Shown here: positions 1 through 8,305 of the stretch, one piece after another
Layout: each line of letters begins with the position of its first letter
Position numbering within the stretch: the stretch's first letter is position 1
Origin: Dialister sp. UBA6422
GTDB lineage: Bacteria > Bacillota > Negativicutes > Veillonellales > Dialisteraceae
DNA: 17,914 bases
Direction: 5' to 3'
Assembly (NCBI GenBank): GCA_002439665.1
Contig: DJPC01000029.1
Location: forward strand, 17,667-35,580
Position numbers and translations under genes: made by a program
Notes under the pieces: model-generated
Database searches by the model: none
What the model was told of the DNA's origin: nothing
What the model saw: the letters and a program-made list of their open reading frames with translations, nothing else

Positions 1-674
1 AAAGCATCTCCATGAATGAAGCCCATTCCGATAAACCATGGAAGACCTACCAGGCAGGCCAGGGGAATGCCCCATGTCCATTTGAGTCCCATGATGTGTT
101 TCCAATCAAATTGGTGAGAAAGGATCATCCAGATTCCTACAATCAAAGCAGGGAATCCAAAACCGATAGGTCCTTTAGCTAAAAGGGCAAGGCCGCAAGA
201 TACATAGGCAGGGAGGTATTCTTTTTTTAAAAAGGAAATCAGAGCCACTGTTATGGTTAAAGTGAGTAGCGTATCTGTGACAGCACTTCTGGCAAGCACT
301 ATGATTTCCAAAGAGGTAGCGCAGATAAAAGCACCGCGGAGGGCTTTCTTTTCTCCTAACAGTTTGGCGGTGGAAAGGTATAGGTAGATAGGGGTCAGTG
401 CGCCGATGACAGCAGAAGGAAGACGGGCTGACCAGGTGGAGACACCAAAAATGGAGAAAGAAATAGCCTCCAGCCAATAAAACAGAGGAGGCTTATCGTA
501 CCAAAATTCCCCATAAATGCGAGGGGAGAACCAGTCTCCCGTGGCAATCATTTCTTTTGCTGTTTCGCCATATACTGGTTCGTCGGGATCAAGTAGTGGG
601 ATGAGATCACCAAAGATGCCATAGAGACATAAGCAAAAGAGGAAGAGAAGAATTGTGTGTTTATTTATTTTCAT
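1..674 (-). CDS. ArnT-like glycosyltransferase family 39/83, partial (C-terminus beyond left edge)
   Basis: The frame read leftwards from the ATG at 674 stays open for 224 codons to the window edge, so this is an N-terminal fragment. The product starts with a hydrophobic segment (residues 8-22), then an acidic stretch DPDEPVYGETAKEM (about 29-42) and WYDKPPLFYWL (about 58-68). These match the first periplasmic loop of the dolichyl-phosphate-mannose mannosyltransferase/ArnT superfamily, where the DE pair is catalytic. Several further membrane segments follow. Family members move a sugar from a polyprenyl-phosphate donor to lipid A or protein on the outer face of the membrane; the substrate here is unknown. 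The start overlaps the end of dedA by 14 bp, so the two are probably co-transcribed and translationally coupled. The ribosome-binding site is weak (AAGAAAA). The fold family is fairly certain; the acceptor is not. Confidence 0.82.
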   Translation of the reverse strand, partial: MKINKHTILLFLFCLCLYGIFGDLIPLLDPDEPVYGETAKEMIATGDWFSPRIYGEFWYDKPPLFYWLEAISFSIFGVSTWSARLPSAVIGALTPIYLYLSTAKLLGEKKALRGAFICATSLEIIVLARSAVTDTLLTLTITVALISFLKKEYLPAYVSCGLALLAKGPIGFGFPALIVGIWMILSHQFDWKHIMGLKWTWGIPLACLVGLPWFIGMGFIHGDA

Positions 675-1263
675 TTTTCTTATTTTTACGTTTGTGATAC
701 ACGTGGAATACACCCACAATAACAGCACAGAGAACGACGCAGACGATGGCGATCTCCAGTTTATAATCTAATAATTTTTGCCAATTTTCACCCAGCATAT
801 CTCCCATATAAATCAGGAAAATTGTCCAAGGAACAGTTCCTGCAATGGTCAAAAGGGTAAATTCAGGTAACGGAAATTGTGCAATTCCGGCGGGAAGGGA
901 AATAAAAGTACGTACACCAGGAAGAAGACGGCCAGTAAATATAGCCACTGCACCGTAGCTGTCAAACCAATCTTTGGCAGCAATCATCTTTTTGGCTGTC
1001 ATGCCCCCTTTGGCTGTATGACGAAGGATGAGATCCCGGCCGCCGCGATGACCGATCCAATAGGAACCAAGAGAGCCGATCAATCCAGCGATGGTGGCTA
1101 CTATGACGGCAGGCCAAAAAGAAAATACCCCTTGGGAGACTAAGAATCCAGCAAAACCGAGGATAATTTCACTAGGAATAGGAATATTCATATTTTCTAA
1201 GACCATACAGATAAAGAGAGCTACATAGCCCCAGTCTGTGAGAAATGAAATCAGTAAGTCCAT
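661..1263 (-). CDS. DedA/VTT-domain (SNARE-associated) integral membrane protein
   Basis: A 200-residue membrane protein of normal DedA length. Visible family marks are E23 and PIPSE (28-32) after the first membrane helix, a long central hydrophobic block, and GRLLPGVRT (111-119), which carries the two arginines (R112, R118) essential in characterised DedA proteins. A final helix (about 170-189) is followed by a lysine-rich tail. DedA-superfamily proteins act as lipid transporters; some recycle undecaprenyl phosphate across the membrane, others affect proton motive force and antimicrobial-peptide resistance. The ATG at 1263 follows AAGGA at good spacing, which supports this start. The 3' end overlaps an ArnT-like glycosyltransferase that would use an undecaprenyl-phosphate sugar donor, so a shared role in lipid-linked sugar traffic is plausible. 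The precise substrate cannot be told from sequence. Confidence 0.88.
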   Translation of the reverse strand: MDLLISFLTDWGYVALFICMVLENMNIPIPSEIILGFAGFLVSQGVFSFWPAVIVATIAGLIGSLGSYWIGHRGGRDLILRHTAKGGMTAKKMIAAKDWFDSYGAVAIFTGRLLPGVRTFISLPAGIAQFPLPEFTLLTIAGTVPWTIFLIYMGDMLGENWQKLLDYKLEIAIVCVVLCAVIVGVFHVYHKRKNKKNENK

Positions 1264-1347
1264 TGATCAATTCCTTTATTGTACTTGTGCTTCATGAAGT
1301 ATATGTGATGTACCCATGTGCTATACCGTATCTATTTATATATTTTT

Positions 1348-1373
1348 ATACTATCATATATAGTTGATAGTAT
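1348..1373. promoter_or_regulatory. Perfect 9-bp inverted repeat in the dedA upstream region (candidate operator)
   Basis: ATACTATCA (1348-1356) and TGATAGTAT (1365-1373) form a perfect inverted repeat with an 8-bp AT-rich spacer. It lies about 85-110 bp upstream of the dedA start. On the minus strand a TTGTTT hexamer followed by TATATG/TATGAT at near-standard spacing overlaps this palindrome, so a protein bound here would cover the -10 region. No poly-T follows, so it is not a terminator. The binding factor is unknown. Confidence 0.35.
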
Positions 1374-1466
1374 GGATAAACAATAGTTAAATTTCTATTT
1401 AATGACTGCTTTGGGATACATACCTTTACACTATAGCATGATACAGAAAGAGGGTCAAATAAAAAT

Positions 1467-1506
1467 AAAAGTGTAACAAAATACTTCTGCATTTTGTTAC
1501 ACTTTT
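1467..1506. terminator. Bidirectional rho-independent terminator downstream of queG
   Basis: The 16-bp arms at 1467-1482 (AAAAGTGTAACAAAAT) and 1491-1506 are exact reverse complements around an 8-nt loop. T-rich tails lie on both sides. It sits 45 bp past the queG stop in the minus direction, so it should end the queG transcript before dedA. Confidence 0.75.
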
Positions 1507-1550
1507 TCAATAAAAAATATGAGAGACAGATAACTTTGCTTTCCTATGTA

Positions 1551-2444
1551 TTATTCTTTATGAGAAGAATGAAGAAGGTTCCAATTTCGGAGTAGTATTT
1601 TTTTGCCTCGCCAAGCAAAGGCATAGGAACGAAAAGCTTTATCGAAGCTTCGATTGGAATAGGAAGAAAGCATGGTATCTGTGATTTCTACTATTCGATG
1701 GCTATGAATTTCAGGAATGGGAGAAACAGGCGCCTTTTGATTATATGGGCAGCATGTTTGGCAATTATCACAACCGAAAATATAAGGGGTACGGCGAAGG
1801 ATTTCTTTTTCTTTCTCTGTAAGGTCTTCCTTTTTTTGGGTAATATAGGACTTGCATTGCCAAGGAGAAAATTGTGTTTCTTTGATGACCTGTCCGGGGC
1901 AACTGTGCATGCAAGAAGAACAAGAGCCGCAGGATAAAGACAAAGGGGTATCGGGTGATAAAGATAGTGTGGTGAGGATAGAACCGATGGTCACATAGGA
2001 ACCATAGGTTGGATGAATGAGACAATGGTTTTTACCAAAGAATCCCAAGCCGGCTTCATAGGCTAGCCAGCGATCCACCATGGGAGATGTATCCACTAAA
2101 GGTAGGAAAGATTCCTGGGGGTAGGCTTCTTTCATTACATCTATGATTTTTTCTAAATATTGATGAATGATTTTGTGATAATCCAAAGGCCTGGCATAGA
2201 GAGCAATATTTCCCTTTTCTTCTTGTTTGGGTTTATAGGGAAATAGGATGACAAAAAAAGATTGACTTCCTGGAAGAAGATGGTGAGCATCCAGTCTTTC
2301 AGAAATCTGGTTTGGAGCAAAAGGAACGGGTCCCGCTTTTCGTAATTGTTCTTCTAGTTCTTTTCTGAAATGGGAAGAGGTGACGCCACAGGCATCTAAA
2401 TGAAATCTGCCAGCGGTTTGCATAAAAAGTTCTTTTGGAGTCAT
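1551..2444 (-). CDS. queG: Epoxyqueuosine reductase
   Basis: The 297-residue product matches QueG, the cobalamin-dependent iron-sulfur enzyme that reduces epoxyqueuosine to queuosine in the wobble position of GUN-anticodon tRNAs. Seen directly: the core segment with DTSPMVDR followed by LAYEAGLGFFGKN, where the Asp is the proposed acid; a first cluster motif CGSCSSCMHSCPG; and a second, FGCDNCQTCCPYN, giving two [4Fe-4S] sites. It lacks the C-terminal HEAT-repeat extension of longer homologues. The start is chosen at 2444 because MTPKELFMQTAGRF aligns with the usual QueG N-terminus. An upstream in-frame TTG at 2498 would add 18 residues. Neither start has a clear Shine-Dalgarno. The gene is flanked by its own terminator and by the terminator of the Zeta-like gene, so it looks monocistronic. 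Confidence 0.9.
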   Translation of the reverse strand: MTPKELFMQTAGRFHLDACGVTSSHFRKELEEQLRKAGPVPFAPNQISERLDAHHLLPGSQSFFVILFPYKPKQEEKGNIALYARPLDYHKIIHQYLEKIIDVMKEAYPQESFLPLVDTSPMVDRWLAYEAGLGFFGKNHCLIHPTYGSYVTIGSILTTLSLSPDTPLSLSCGSCSSCMHSCPGQVIKETQFSPWQCKSYITQKKEDLTEKEKEILRRTPYIFGCDNCQTCCPYNQKAPVSPIPEIHSHRIVEITDTMLSSYSNRSFDKAFRSYAFAWRGKKILLRNWNLLHSSHKE

Positions 2445-2527
2445 AGTGATTATATATTTATTAAAATGGGAAATTAGAAATTGATAGGAAGAGCCCAATG
2501 GCTTATAGCTAGCTGTGGGTAATAAAA

Positions 2528-2565
2528 ATTCTCTATGCAGATAGGAGATTTTCTACATAGAGAAT
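2528..2565 (-). terminator. Terminator of the Zeta-like gene
   Basis: ATTCTCTATG (2528-2537) and CATAGAGAAT (2556-2565) form a 10-bp perfect stem with an 18-nt loop. In the minus direction it is followed by TTTTTATT. It starts 12 bp beyond the stop codon of the gene at 2578-3621 and separates it from queG. Confidence 0.65.
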
Positions 2566-2577
2566 GAAATCGTATCT

Positions 2578-3621
2578 TTATTTCACCATACGCTTGGCCA
2601 AGAGTTCACTCACTCGTTCAGTGGGCATATCATCGCTATCATACAGAAGTCCCTTAGGACTTTTAATGATCAAGCGATCCATTAGATTTTGGGCAATGAG
2701 GTCGTTGGTGGCAGTTAGAAAAGATAAGCAGGCCTTGTCGTGGTGCTCTTTGGTAATTAGCCGCGATAGTCCAGGAGCTTTTAATCGTTGCTGCAGGAAA
2801 ATCTGATGAATGGCTTTCCAGCTTTCTTTTTTAGGACAAGCGCGGAGAAGGACACAGATTTCGTATCCCTTTTCCTTCAAGAAGCGAATATATTCCAATG
2901 TGTGGGATACATTTTCTAAGGAACCTTCCTGCAGGATATGGTATCCACCTTCAGCCGCTTTTCGCATAGCCAGATCAGATAGATACTGTCCTTGAGCAAT
3001 AGAGAAATAAGCACAGTATTGCCCATATTTTTTCATTAAATCTTTGTAACGAGGATGAAAACCACGGAAATTATCACTCATAGATTGGATGATATTCCCA
3101 TCATATTCTTCAATAATCATAGAAGACATCCGCGTTTTTCCTGAGCCAGGTTGGCCAGCAATAATGAAAGCCATGGGGTGCTTTTGATGGCCTTCTTTGC
3201 CATAGGCGATAGAAGGCCACACGGTTTTCTCAAATAGGGCTTTCATTTCTTCTGGTTCAAAATGACTTTCTTTTTCTACCAGTTTTTTTGTGAGACGAAT
3301 ATTATTTATGGGACGGAAAATCTGATCCGCCATATACTTGCTTTCAATGTTGTAGGCTTCACGGAGCATGGACACCTGGGTGGACATGGCAAGACCGTGA
3401 CCCTTGCGGAGTTCGATCAGAGACATTTCGTGAATAGTCATACGCCATAGATTGTAGAGACGTGTCTCATCTATGGGAGATATATCTTTTTCATTTTTGA
3501 GAGTACAAAGCAGGTTGTGAATGGTATTAAAAATTTCTGCATTCACTTCCAATTGGATTCCCATAGGGGTAATTTCTTCTGATTCACTTAATTCTTCCAG
3601 TGTCCGCTCGTCATAGGGCAT
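2578..3621 (-). CDS. Zeta-toxin-like ATP-binding kinase with a long N-terminal extension
   Basis: A 347-residue protein in two parts. Residues 1-148 form a charged, probably helical region I do not recognise. Residues 149-347 resemble the Zeta/PezT toxin fold: Walker A GQPGSGKT (156-163), then SDNFRGFHP (182-190) matching the Zeta region with the catalytic Asp (here D183), and LQEGS (230-234) matching the EGT substrate segment (E232), but without the Arg that follows in pSM19035 Zeta. Zeta toxins phosphorylate UDP-N-acetylglucosamine and block peptidoglycan synthesis. The start has AAGGAG 11 nt upstream. No small Epsilon/PezA-type antitoxin ORF lies on either side, and the gene has its own terminator. 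It may be a chromosomal Zeta-family kinase with a non-toxic role, or a toxin restrained by its own N-terminus. The fold is probable; toxicity is untested. Confidence 0.75.
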   Translation of the reverse strand: MPYDERTLEELSESEEITPMGIQLEVNAEIFNTIHNLLCTLKNEKDISPIDETRLYNLWRMTIHEMSLIELRKGHGLAMSTQVSMLREAYNIESKYMADQIFRPINNIRLTKKLVEKESHFEPEEMKALFEKTVWPSIAYGKEGHQKHPMAFIIAGQPGSGKTRMSSMIIEEYDGNIIQSMSDNFRGFHPRYKDLMKKYGQYCAYFSIAQGQYLSDLAMRKAAEGGYHILQEGSLENVSHTLEYIRFLKEKGYEICVLLRACPKKESWKAIHQIFLQQRLKAPGLSRLITKEHHDKACLSFLTATNDLIAQNLMDRLIIKSPKGLLYDSDDMPTERVSELLAKRMVK

Positions 3622-3743
3622 AGCCTTACCAACTCCTTATCAACATAGTATACCAATATAATTTGCTTTAATGATAGCAAAATCAAGAGTTTTTGTCCAA
3701 TAGGGAATTATATAGATTCTATGTGATATCCCATATACCGTGT

Positions 3744-3749
3744 TATAAT
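3744..3749 (+). promoter_or_regulatory. Candidate -10 box for cbiZ
   Basis: A consensus TATAAT lies 111 bp upstream of the cbiZ ATG in a TG-containing context (GTGTTATAATAAT). No good -35 hexamer is seen at 16-18 bp; GTGATA at 3723 is the nearest and is 15 bp away. This start would give a leader of about 100 nt containing the hairpin at 3785-3818. Confidence 0.35.
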
Positions 3750-3784
3750 AATAAAATCTTAATCATACAAATACATAGGGACGC

Positions 3785-3818
3785 CTGTACAAGAATGGTT
3801 ATCCTTGTGTAGTCTTTT
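3785..3818 (+). promoter_or_regulatory. cbiZ leader hairpin (possible attenuator)
   Basis: CTGTACAAG (3785-3793) can pair with CTTGTGTAG (3804-3812) as nine continuous pairs including two G-U, around a 10-nt loop, and is followed by TCTTTTCC. It lies between the candidate promoter and the cbiZ ribosome-binding site, where no upstream plus-strand gene needs a terminator. This suggests a leader element, but the U-run is broken. I see no cobalamin riboswitch core here. Confidence 0.35.
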
Positions 3819-3859
3819 CCTTCTTAAAAATAAATAGGCAAAACCAGTTAGGAGTTTCC

Positions 3860-4630
3860 ATGGAAAAACAAATAATTCCTCTTGCCATGCCAGGGGCTAT
3901 GTTACACGTATCACCGGACTGTCTGCAAATTTCTTTTGATACTCTTCACCCCTCTATATCTACTGCTATTTATGGAGGGGGTTTCAGACATGTACGGCAG
4001 GTGCTCAATCAAAAATTGACCCATTTCTGGGCTACAGAAAAAGAGTTTCCCACCGGTTCGGTCCAAGGCTATCTCAAGCAATGCGCACAAAAAGAAGGTG
4101 CTGATCCACTGGCTTGTTCAGTCCTTTTGACAGCGGCTAAGGTTTCTTTATTTTCCCATCAAGTATTTCAAAGTGGTGACCTGGTGGTAGAAGCCATTAC
4201 TACGGGGGGAGTAGAAAAAACAGCGTGCAGAGCCTCTTCTTCCCCTTTGTATAGGGAACAAGAGGGACAATTTTTCCCTTTAGGAACGATCAATATGATG
4301 GTTTTGATTGGTGGTACTCTTCCTCCGGGCATTATGGCACGAGCTTTGATTACTTTGACGGAAGGAAAAACAGCAGCGTTGCAGGACCTTGGCATTGCTG
4401 ATATCAATAATGGTCTTCCTGCGACAGGGACTGGCACCGATGGTATTACACTGGTGACAGAGAGTAAGGGAAATCCATTGACCGATGCAGGGCCTTTTTC
4501 TGAATTGGGTTCTTTTTTAGGTCAAGCTGCTTATTCATCTGTTAAGGAGTGTTTAGAAAAGTATGACCATCCATGGAATGCTTTTGAAGCACTGAAAACG
4601 CCAAAGGCAGTGAAACTTGTTAAGAAATAA
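3860..4630 (+). CDS. cbiZ: Adenosylcobinamide amidohydrolase family protein
   Basis: A 256-residue protein matching the CbiZ family. The diagnostic part is the C-terminal half: GTINMMVLIGG, then ARALITLTEGKTAALQDLG, then LPATGTGTDGITLV, the Gly/Thr-rich core of this family. The N-terminal half has YGGGFR and the GSVQGYL and TAAKVSLF segments. CbiZ cleaves the amide bond of (adenosyl)cobinamide, releasing cobyric acid, so scavenged corrinoids can be rebuilt with the cell's own lower ligand. AGGAG six bases before the ATG supports the start. The gene stands alone, with a 5' leader hairpin and a terminator shared with nifJ. It has no cobalamin-synthesis neighbours in the window. QueG nearby needs cobalamin, but the two genes are on opposite strands, so a link is only speculative. 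Confidence 0.85.
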   Translation: MEKQIIPLAMPGAMLHVSPDCLQISFDTLHPSISTAIYGGGFRHVRQVLNQKLTHFWATEKEFPTGSVQGYLKQCAQKEGADPLACSVLLTAAKVSLFSHQVFQSGDLVVEAITTGGVEKTACRASSSPLYREQEGQFFPLGTINMMVLIGGTLPPGIMARALITLTEGKTAALQDLGIADINNGLPATGTGTDGITLVTESKGNPLTDAGPFSELGSFLGQAAYSSVKECLEKYDHPWNAFEALKTPKAVKLVKK

Positions 4631-4696
4631 ACGCCCCTGAGATAAGGTGGATTTTAAAGTAAGATCACAGTGAATCACCATTTACATCGTCATAAA

Positions 4697-4737
4697 AAAA
4701 ATGCTCCTCCATAGAATTTCTGTGGAGGAGCATTTTT
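4697..4737. terminator. Bidirectional terminator between convergent cbiZ and nifJ
   Basis: ATGCTCCTCCA (4701-4711) and TGGAGGAGCAT (4723-4733) form a GC-rich 11-bp perfect stem flanked by A-run and T-run on the two sides, extending the pairing to 15 bp. It sits 66 bp after cbiZ and just beyond the nifJ stop, so it serves both transcripts. Confidence 0.88.
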
Positions 4738-4765
4738 ATATATCTATGACAATAGGAAAGAAAGA

Positions 4766-7700
4766 TTATTTCTTTTCTGCTTTTTCAGCCAATTCCAGGT
4801 CATAGGATTTTTGGATGCGGACGTAATTTTCACGGCGCTGCTTAGCATCTCTTTCTGTCTTTTCAAACAGTTCTTCTGCTTTATCTGGGAAGAGTTTAGC
4901 CAAAGATGCGAAGCGGACTTCACCCATGAGGTAATCACGGAAGTTACCCTTTGGTTCGCGGCTATCCAAATGGAATGGATTCTTACCCTGTTCCAGAAGC
5001 TGTGGGTTGTAGCGCCAGTTGCACCAGTAACCGCATTCTACAGCACGTTTTTCTTCTTCAGAAGATTTGCCCATGCCGGCTTTGAGGCCATGGTTGATGC
5101 ATGGTGCATAAGCGATGACAAGGGATGGTCCCGGATATGCTTCTGCTTCACTGATGGCTTTGAATGCCTGGTTCATGTCAGCACCGAGAGCAATCTGAGC
5201 GACATAAATATAACCATAGGAAACAGCGATCATGCCAAGGTCTTTCTTCTTTGTCTTTTTACCAGAAGCGGCAAATTTAGCGATAGCTGCTGCTGGAGTA
5301 GACTTAGAGGACTGTCCGCCAGTGTTGGAATATACTTCGGTATCCAATACCAGAACATTCACATCTTCGCCAGATGCAAGAACCTGGTCCAAACCGCCGA
5401 AGTCGATATCGTAGGCCCAACCGTCGCCACCGAAGATCCACTGAGATTTCTTGACGAAGTGGTCTTTGAGATCTAAGAGGTCTTTGTATTCTGGATGAGT
5501 TTCTACGGCTTTTGTAAGAGCTGCATCTAGTGCATCAGCTCTATCTCTAGTACCTTCGCCTACATCCTTCTTTGCCAGCCATTCTTCCATAGCTGTCTTG
5601 ACATCCCCTTCTGCAGCAGGGAGGAGAGCTTCTAGCTTTTCTGTGAGACGGCTTCTCAGTTTGGCTTCGCCTAAATGCATGCCGAGGCCATATTCTGCAT
5701 TATCTTCAAAGAGGGAGTTGGCCCAAGCAGGTCCCTGGCCTTTGCTGTTCTTGGTGTATGGCATGGATGGAGCACTGGCACCATAAATGGAAGAACAACC
5801 TGTAGCATTGGCAATCATCATTCGATCGCCGAAGAGGCGGGTTACCATATTGATGTATGGAGTTTCACCGCAGCCTGCGCAGGCACCGGAGAATTCGAAA
5901 TAGGTCGGTTCAAACATAGCACTTCTCAGATTCTTCTTGCCCAGTGGATTTGGCCGAGCTGGAAGGCTCTTAGCATAGTCCCAAAGATTCTGCTTTGGAA
6001 GCTGAGTTTCTGCTGGCTTCATAACCAGAGCTTTCTTTGGTGCTGGGCAGGTGTTAGCGCAGATACCGCAGCCATAGCAATCTTCTGGATCTACAACGAT
6101 GCGGAATTTCAGACCTTTTACAGGACCTCTGAAGTCCTTTACAATGAAGCCTTCCGGTGCATTGGCTGCTTCATCTTCAGAAACCAGGAATGGGCGAATG
6201 GTAGCATGAGGACATACCACACCGCACTGGTTACATTCGATACAGTTTTCTGGAATCCATTCTGGGATCATGATAGCAGCAGATGGACGTTCATATTTAG
6301 ATGTGCCGGATGGGAAAGTACCATCTTCGATACCCTTAAAAGTAGAAACTGGGAGATCGTCCCCTTCCTGACGGTTCATCACATCGCATACATTCTTTAC
6401 AAAGTCTGGGCGAGCGACTCTAGCGATAGAACCACCAGTGGTAGCGGTAAGCCATTCTGCTGGAACTTCTACTTCTTCCATACCAGTCATGCCAGCATCG
6501 ACAGCAGCATTATTCATATCTACTACATTCTGGCCTTTTCTGCCATAAGAAGCTTCATTGGCATCTTTCAGGTATTTCACCGCATCAGCATCAGGAATGA
6601 TGTGAGTCAAATGGAAGAAAGCAGACTGCATGATCATGTTGATACGACCACCAAGACCGATTTTCTTAGCGATTTCAAACGCATCAATGATATAGAATTT
6701 AGCCTTAAGGGCAGCCAGTTTCCTCTTCATAGCAGCTGGTAGGACTTTATCTAGATCTTCTTTTCTCCATGGAGAATTCAGCAGGAAGATACCGCCTGGT
6801 TTAAAGCCACGTAGAAGGTCATATTTATAGATGTAAGACGGACGATGGCAAGCGATATAGTCAGCCTGGCGAATCAGATATGGTTTTCTGATAGGATCTG
6901 GACCAAAGCGCAGATGGGAAATGGTTACGCCGCCAGATTTTTTGGAATCGTAAGCGAAATAGCCCTGAGCATACAAATCTGTGTGGTCACCGATAATTTT
7001 GATAGCGCTCTTATTAGCACCTACTGTACCATCAGAACCAAATCCCCAGAATTTGCAGGATACCAATTTGCTTGGCATTTCCGGCACAGGAATCGGAGCG
7101 AGGGACAGATTTGTCACATCATCATTGATAGACAAAGTGAAGTTGTGGCGCGGATTTTCTTCTTTCAGATGTTCATAGACAGCCATGATATCTTCTGGAG
7201 TGACATCTTTAGAACCTAAGCCATAGCGACCGCCGCATACTTTAATAGAACGGCCGGAGGAAGCGATAGAAGAAACCACATCCAGGTACAACGGTTCACC
7301 GATAGCACCTGGTTCACGGGTGCGATCAAGGACAGCAATCTTCTTAACTGTGTCAGGAATCTGGCTAAGAAAATGTTTGACAGAGAATGGACGATAGAGG
7401 TGAACATTAAGAACACCGACTTTTTCTCCATGAGCATTGAGTGCATCTGTGACATCTTTGCAAATATCTGTGACAGAACCGATAGCAATGACAATGCGAT
7501 CAGCATCTTTGGCACCATAGTAATCAAAGAGATGGTAGCTTCTTCCTGTAATTTTAGAAATCTTATCCATGTAATCCTGAACGATTTCTGGAAGAGCATT
7601 ATAGAATGGGTTAGCTGCTTCGCAGTGCTGGAAATATACATCTGGATTTTCAGCAGTGCCACGAATGACAGGGTGATCTGGATTTAAAGCTCTCTTTCTA

Positions 7701-8305
7701 AATTCAGCCAAAGCTTTCTGGTCAATGAGAGGAGCAAGTTCATCGTAATCAAGGACTTCTACTTTCTGGATTTCATGGCTGGTACGGAAACCATCAAAGA
7801 AATTGATGAAAGGAACGCGACCTTTAATAGCAGCTAGATGAGCAATACCTGCCAGGTCCATGATTTCTTGGGCATTTGCTTCTGCCAGCATAGCACAACC
7901 GGTAGCTCTAGCACTCATGACATCTTGATGGTCGCCAAAAATAGAAAGTGCATGGTTAGCTAATGCTCTGGCAGCGATGTGGAATACGCCTGGAAGAAGT
8001 TCACCAGCTACTTTATACATGTTTGGAACCATGAGAAGCATCCCCTGGGATGCAGTATATGTAGTGGTTAATGCACCGCTCTGTAAAGAGCCGTGGAAAG
8101 CACCAGCGGCACCGCCTTCTGCCTGCATTTCAACGACGTGTACGGGATCGCCGAAAATGTTTTTCTTGCCATGAGCGGACCATTCATCTACTTCTTCTGC
8201 CATAGGAGAAGAAGGGGTGATTGGATAAATGGCAGCTACTTCTGTGAATGCGTAAGAAATATACGCAGCGGCTGTATTGCCATCCATTGTTTTTACTTTT
8301 CTCAC
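4766..8305 (-). CDS. nifJ: Pyruvate:ferredoxin (flavodoxin) oxidoreductase, single-chain
   Basis: The 1179-residue product has the full length and domain order of homodimeric PFOR, which oxidises pyruvate with CoA to acetyl-CoA and CO2 and passes electrons to ferredoxin or flavodoxin. In order: N-terminal pyrimidine-binding domain with YPITPSSPMAEEVDEW; transketolase-like domain II; the ferredoxin-like domain with CIECNQCGVVCP (about 688) and CYGCGICANTCP (about 742) for two [4Fe-4S] clusters; CAGCGETPY (about 808) supplying the proximal cluster; and the thiamine-diphosphate motif GDGWAYDIDFGG (about 958) with EVYSNTGGQ. The start is a GTG at 8305: AAGGAG lies 9 nt upstream, while the internal ATG (MDGNTAAAY) is too far from it. 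The gene is monocistronic, divergent from a LysR regulator. It is the central enzyme of anaerobic pyruvate metabolism here. Confidence 0.97.
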   Translation of the reverse strand: MRKVKTMDGNTAAAYISYAFTEVAAIYPITPSSPMAEEVDEWSAHGKKNIFGDPVHVVEMQAEGGAAGAFHGSLQSGALTTTYTASQGMLLMVPNMYKVAGELLPGVFHIAARALANHALSIFGDHQDVMSARATGCAMLAEANAQEIMDLAGIAHLAAIKGRVPFINFFDGFRTSHEIQKVEVLDYDELAPLIDQKALAEFRKRALNPDHPVIRGTAENPDVYFQHCEAANPFYNALPEIVQDYMDKISKITGRSYHLFDYYGAKDADRIVIAIGSVTDICKDVTDALNAHGEKVGVLNVHLYRPFSVKHFLSQIPDTVKKIAVLDRTREPGAIGEPLYLDVVSSIASSGRSIKVCGGRYGLGSKDVTPEDIMAVYEHLKEENPRHNFTLSINDDVTNLSLAPIPVPEMPSKLVSCKFWGFGSDGTVGANKSAIKIIGDHTDLYAQGYFAYDSKKSGGVTISHLRFGPDPIRKPYLIRQADYIACHRPSYIYKYDLLRGFKPGGIFLLNSPWRKEDLDKVLPAAMKRKLAALKAKFYIIDAFEIAKKIGLGGRINMIMQSAFFHLTHIIPDADAVKYLKDANEASYGRKGQNVVDMNNAAVDAGMTGMEEVEVPAEWLTATTGGSIARVARPDFVKNVCDVMNRQEGDDLPVSTFKGIEDGTFPSGTSKYERPSAAIMIPEWIPENCIECNQCGVVCPHATIRPFLVSEDEAANAPEGFIVKDFRGPVKGLKFRIVVDPEDCYGCGICANTCPAPKKALVMKPAETQLPKQNLWDYAKSLPARPNPLGKKNLRSAMFEPTYFEFSGACAGCGETPYINMVTRLFGDRMMIANATGCSSIYGASAPSMPYTKNSKGQGPAWANSLFEDNAEYGLGMHLGEAKLRSRLTEKLEALLPAAEGDVKTAMEEWLAKKDVGEGTRDRADALDAALTKAVETHPEYKDLLDLKDHFVKKSQWIFGGDGWAYDIDFGGLDQVLASGEDVNVLVLDTEVYSNTGGQSSKSTPAAAIAKFAASGKKTKKKDLGMIAVSYGYIYVAQIALGADMNQAFKAISEAEAYPGPSLVIAYAPCINHGLKAGMGKSSEEEKRAVECGYWCNWRYNPQLLEQGKNPFHLDSREPKGNFRDYLMGEVRFASLAKLFPDKAEELFEKTERDAKQRRENYVRIQKSYDLELAEKAEKK

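Noticed and set aside
3650..3859. Cobalamin riboswitch before cbiZ
   Set aside because: No B12 box or GGGAA-GGTG core in the region; only a simple hairpin is present.
5675..6742. Long plus-strand open frame (355 codons) opposite nifJ
   Set aside because: It lies wholly antisense to the well-supported PFOR gene and encodes no recognisable domain; it mirrors codon bias of the true frame.
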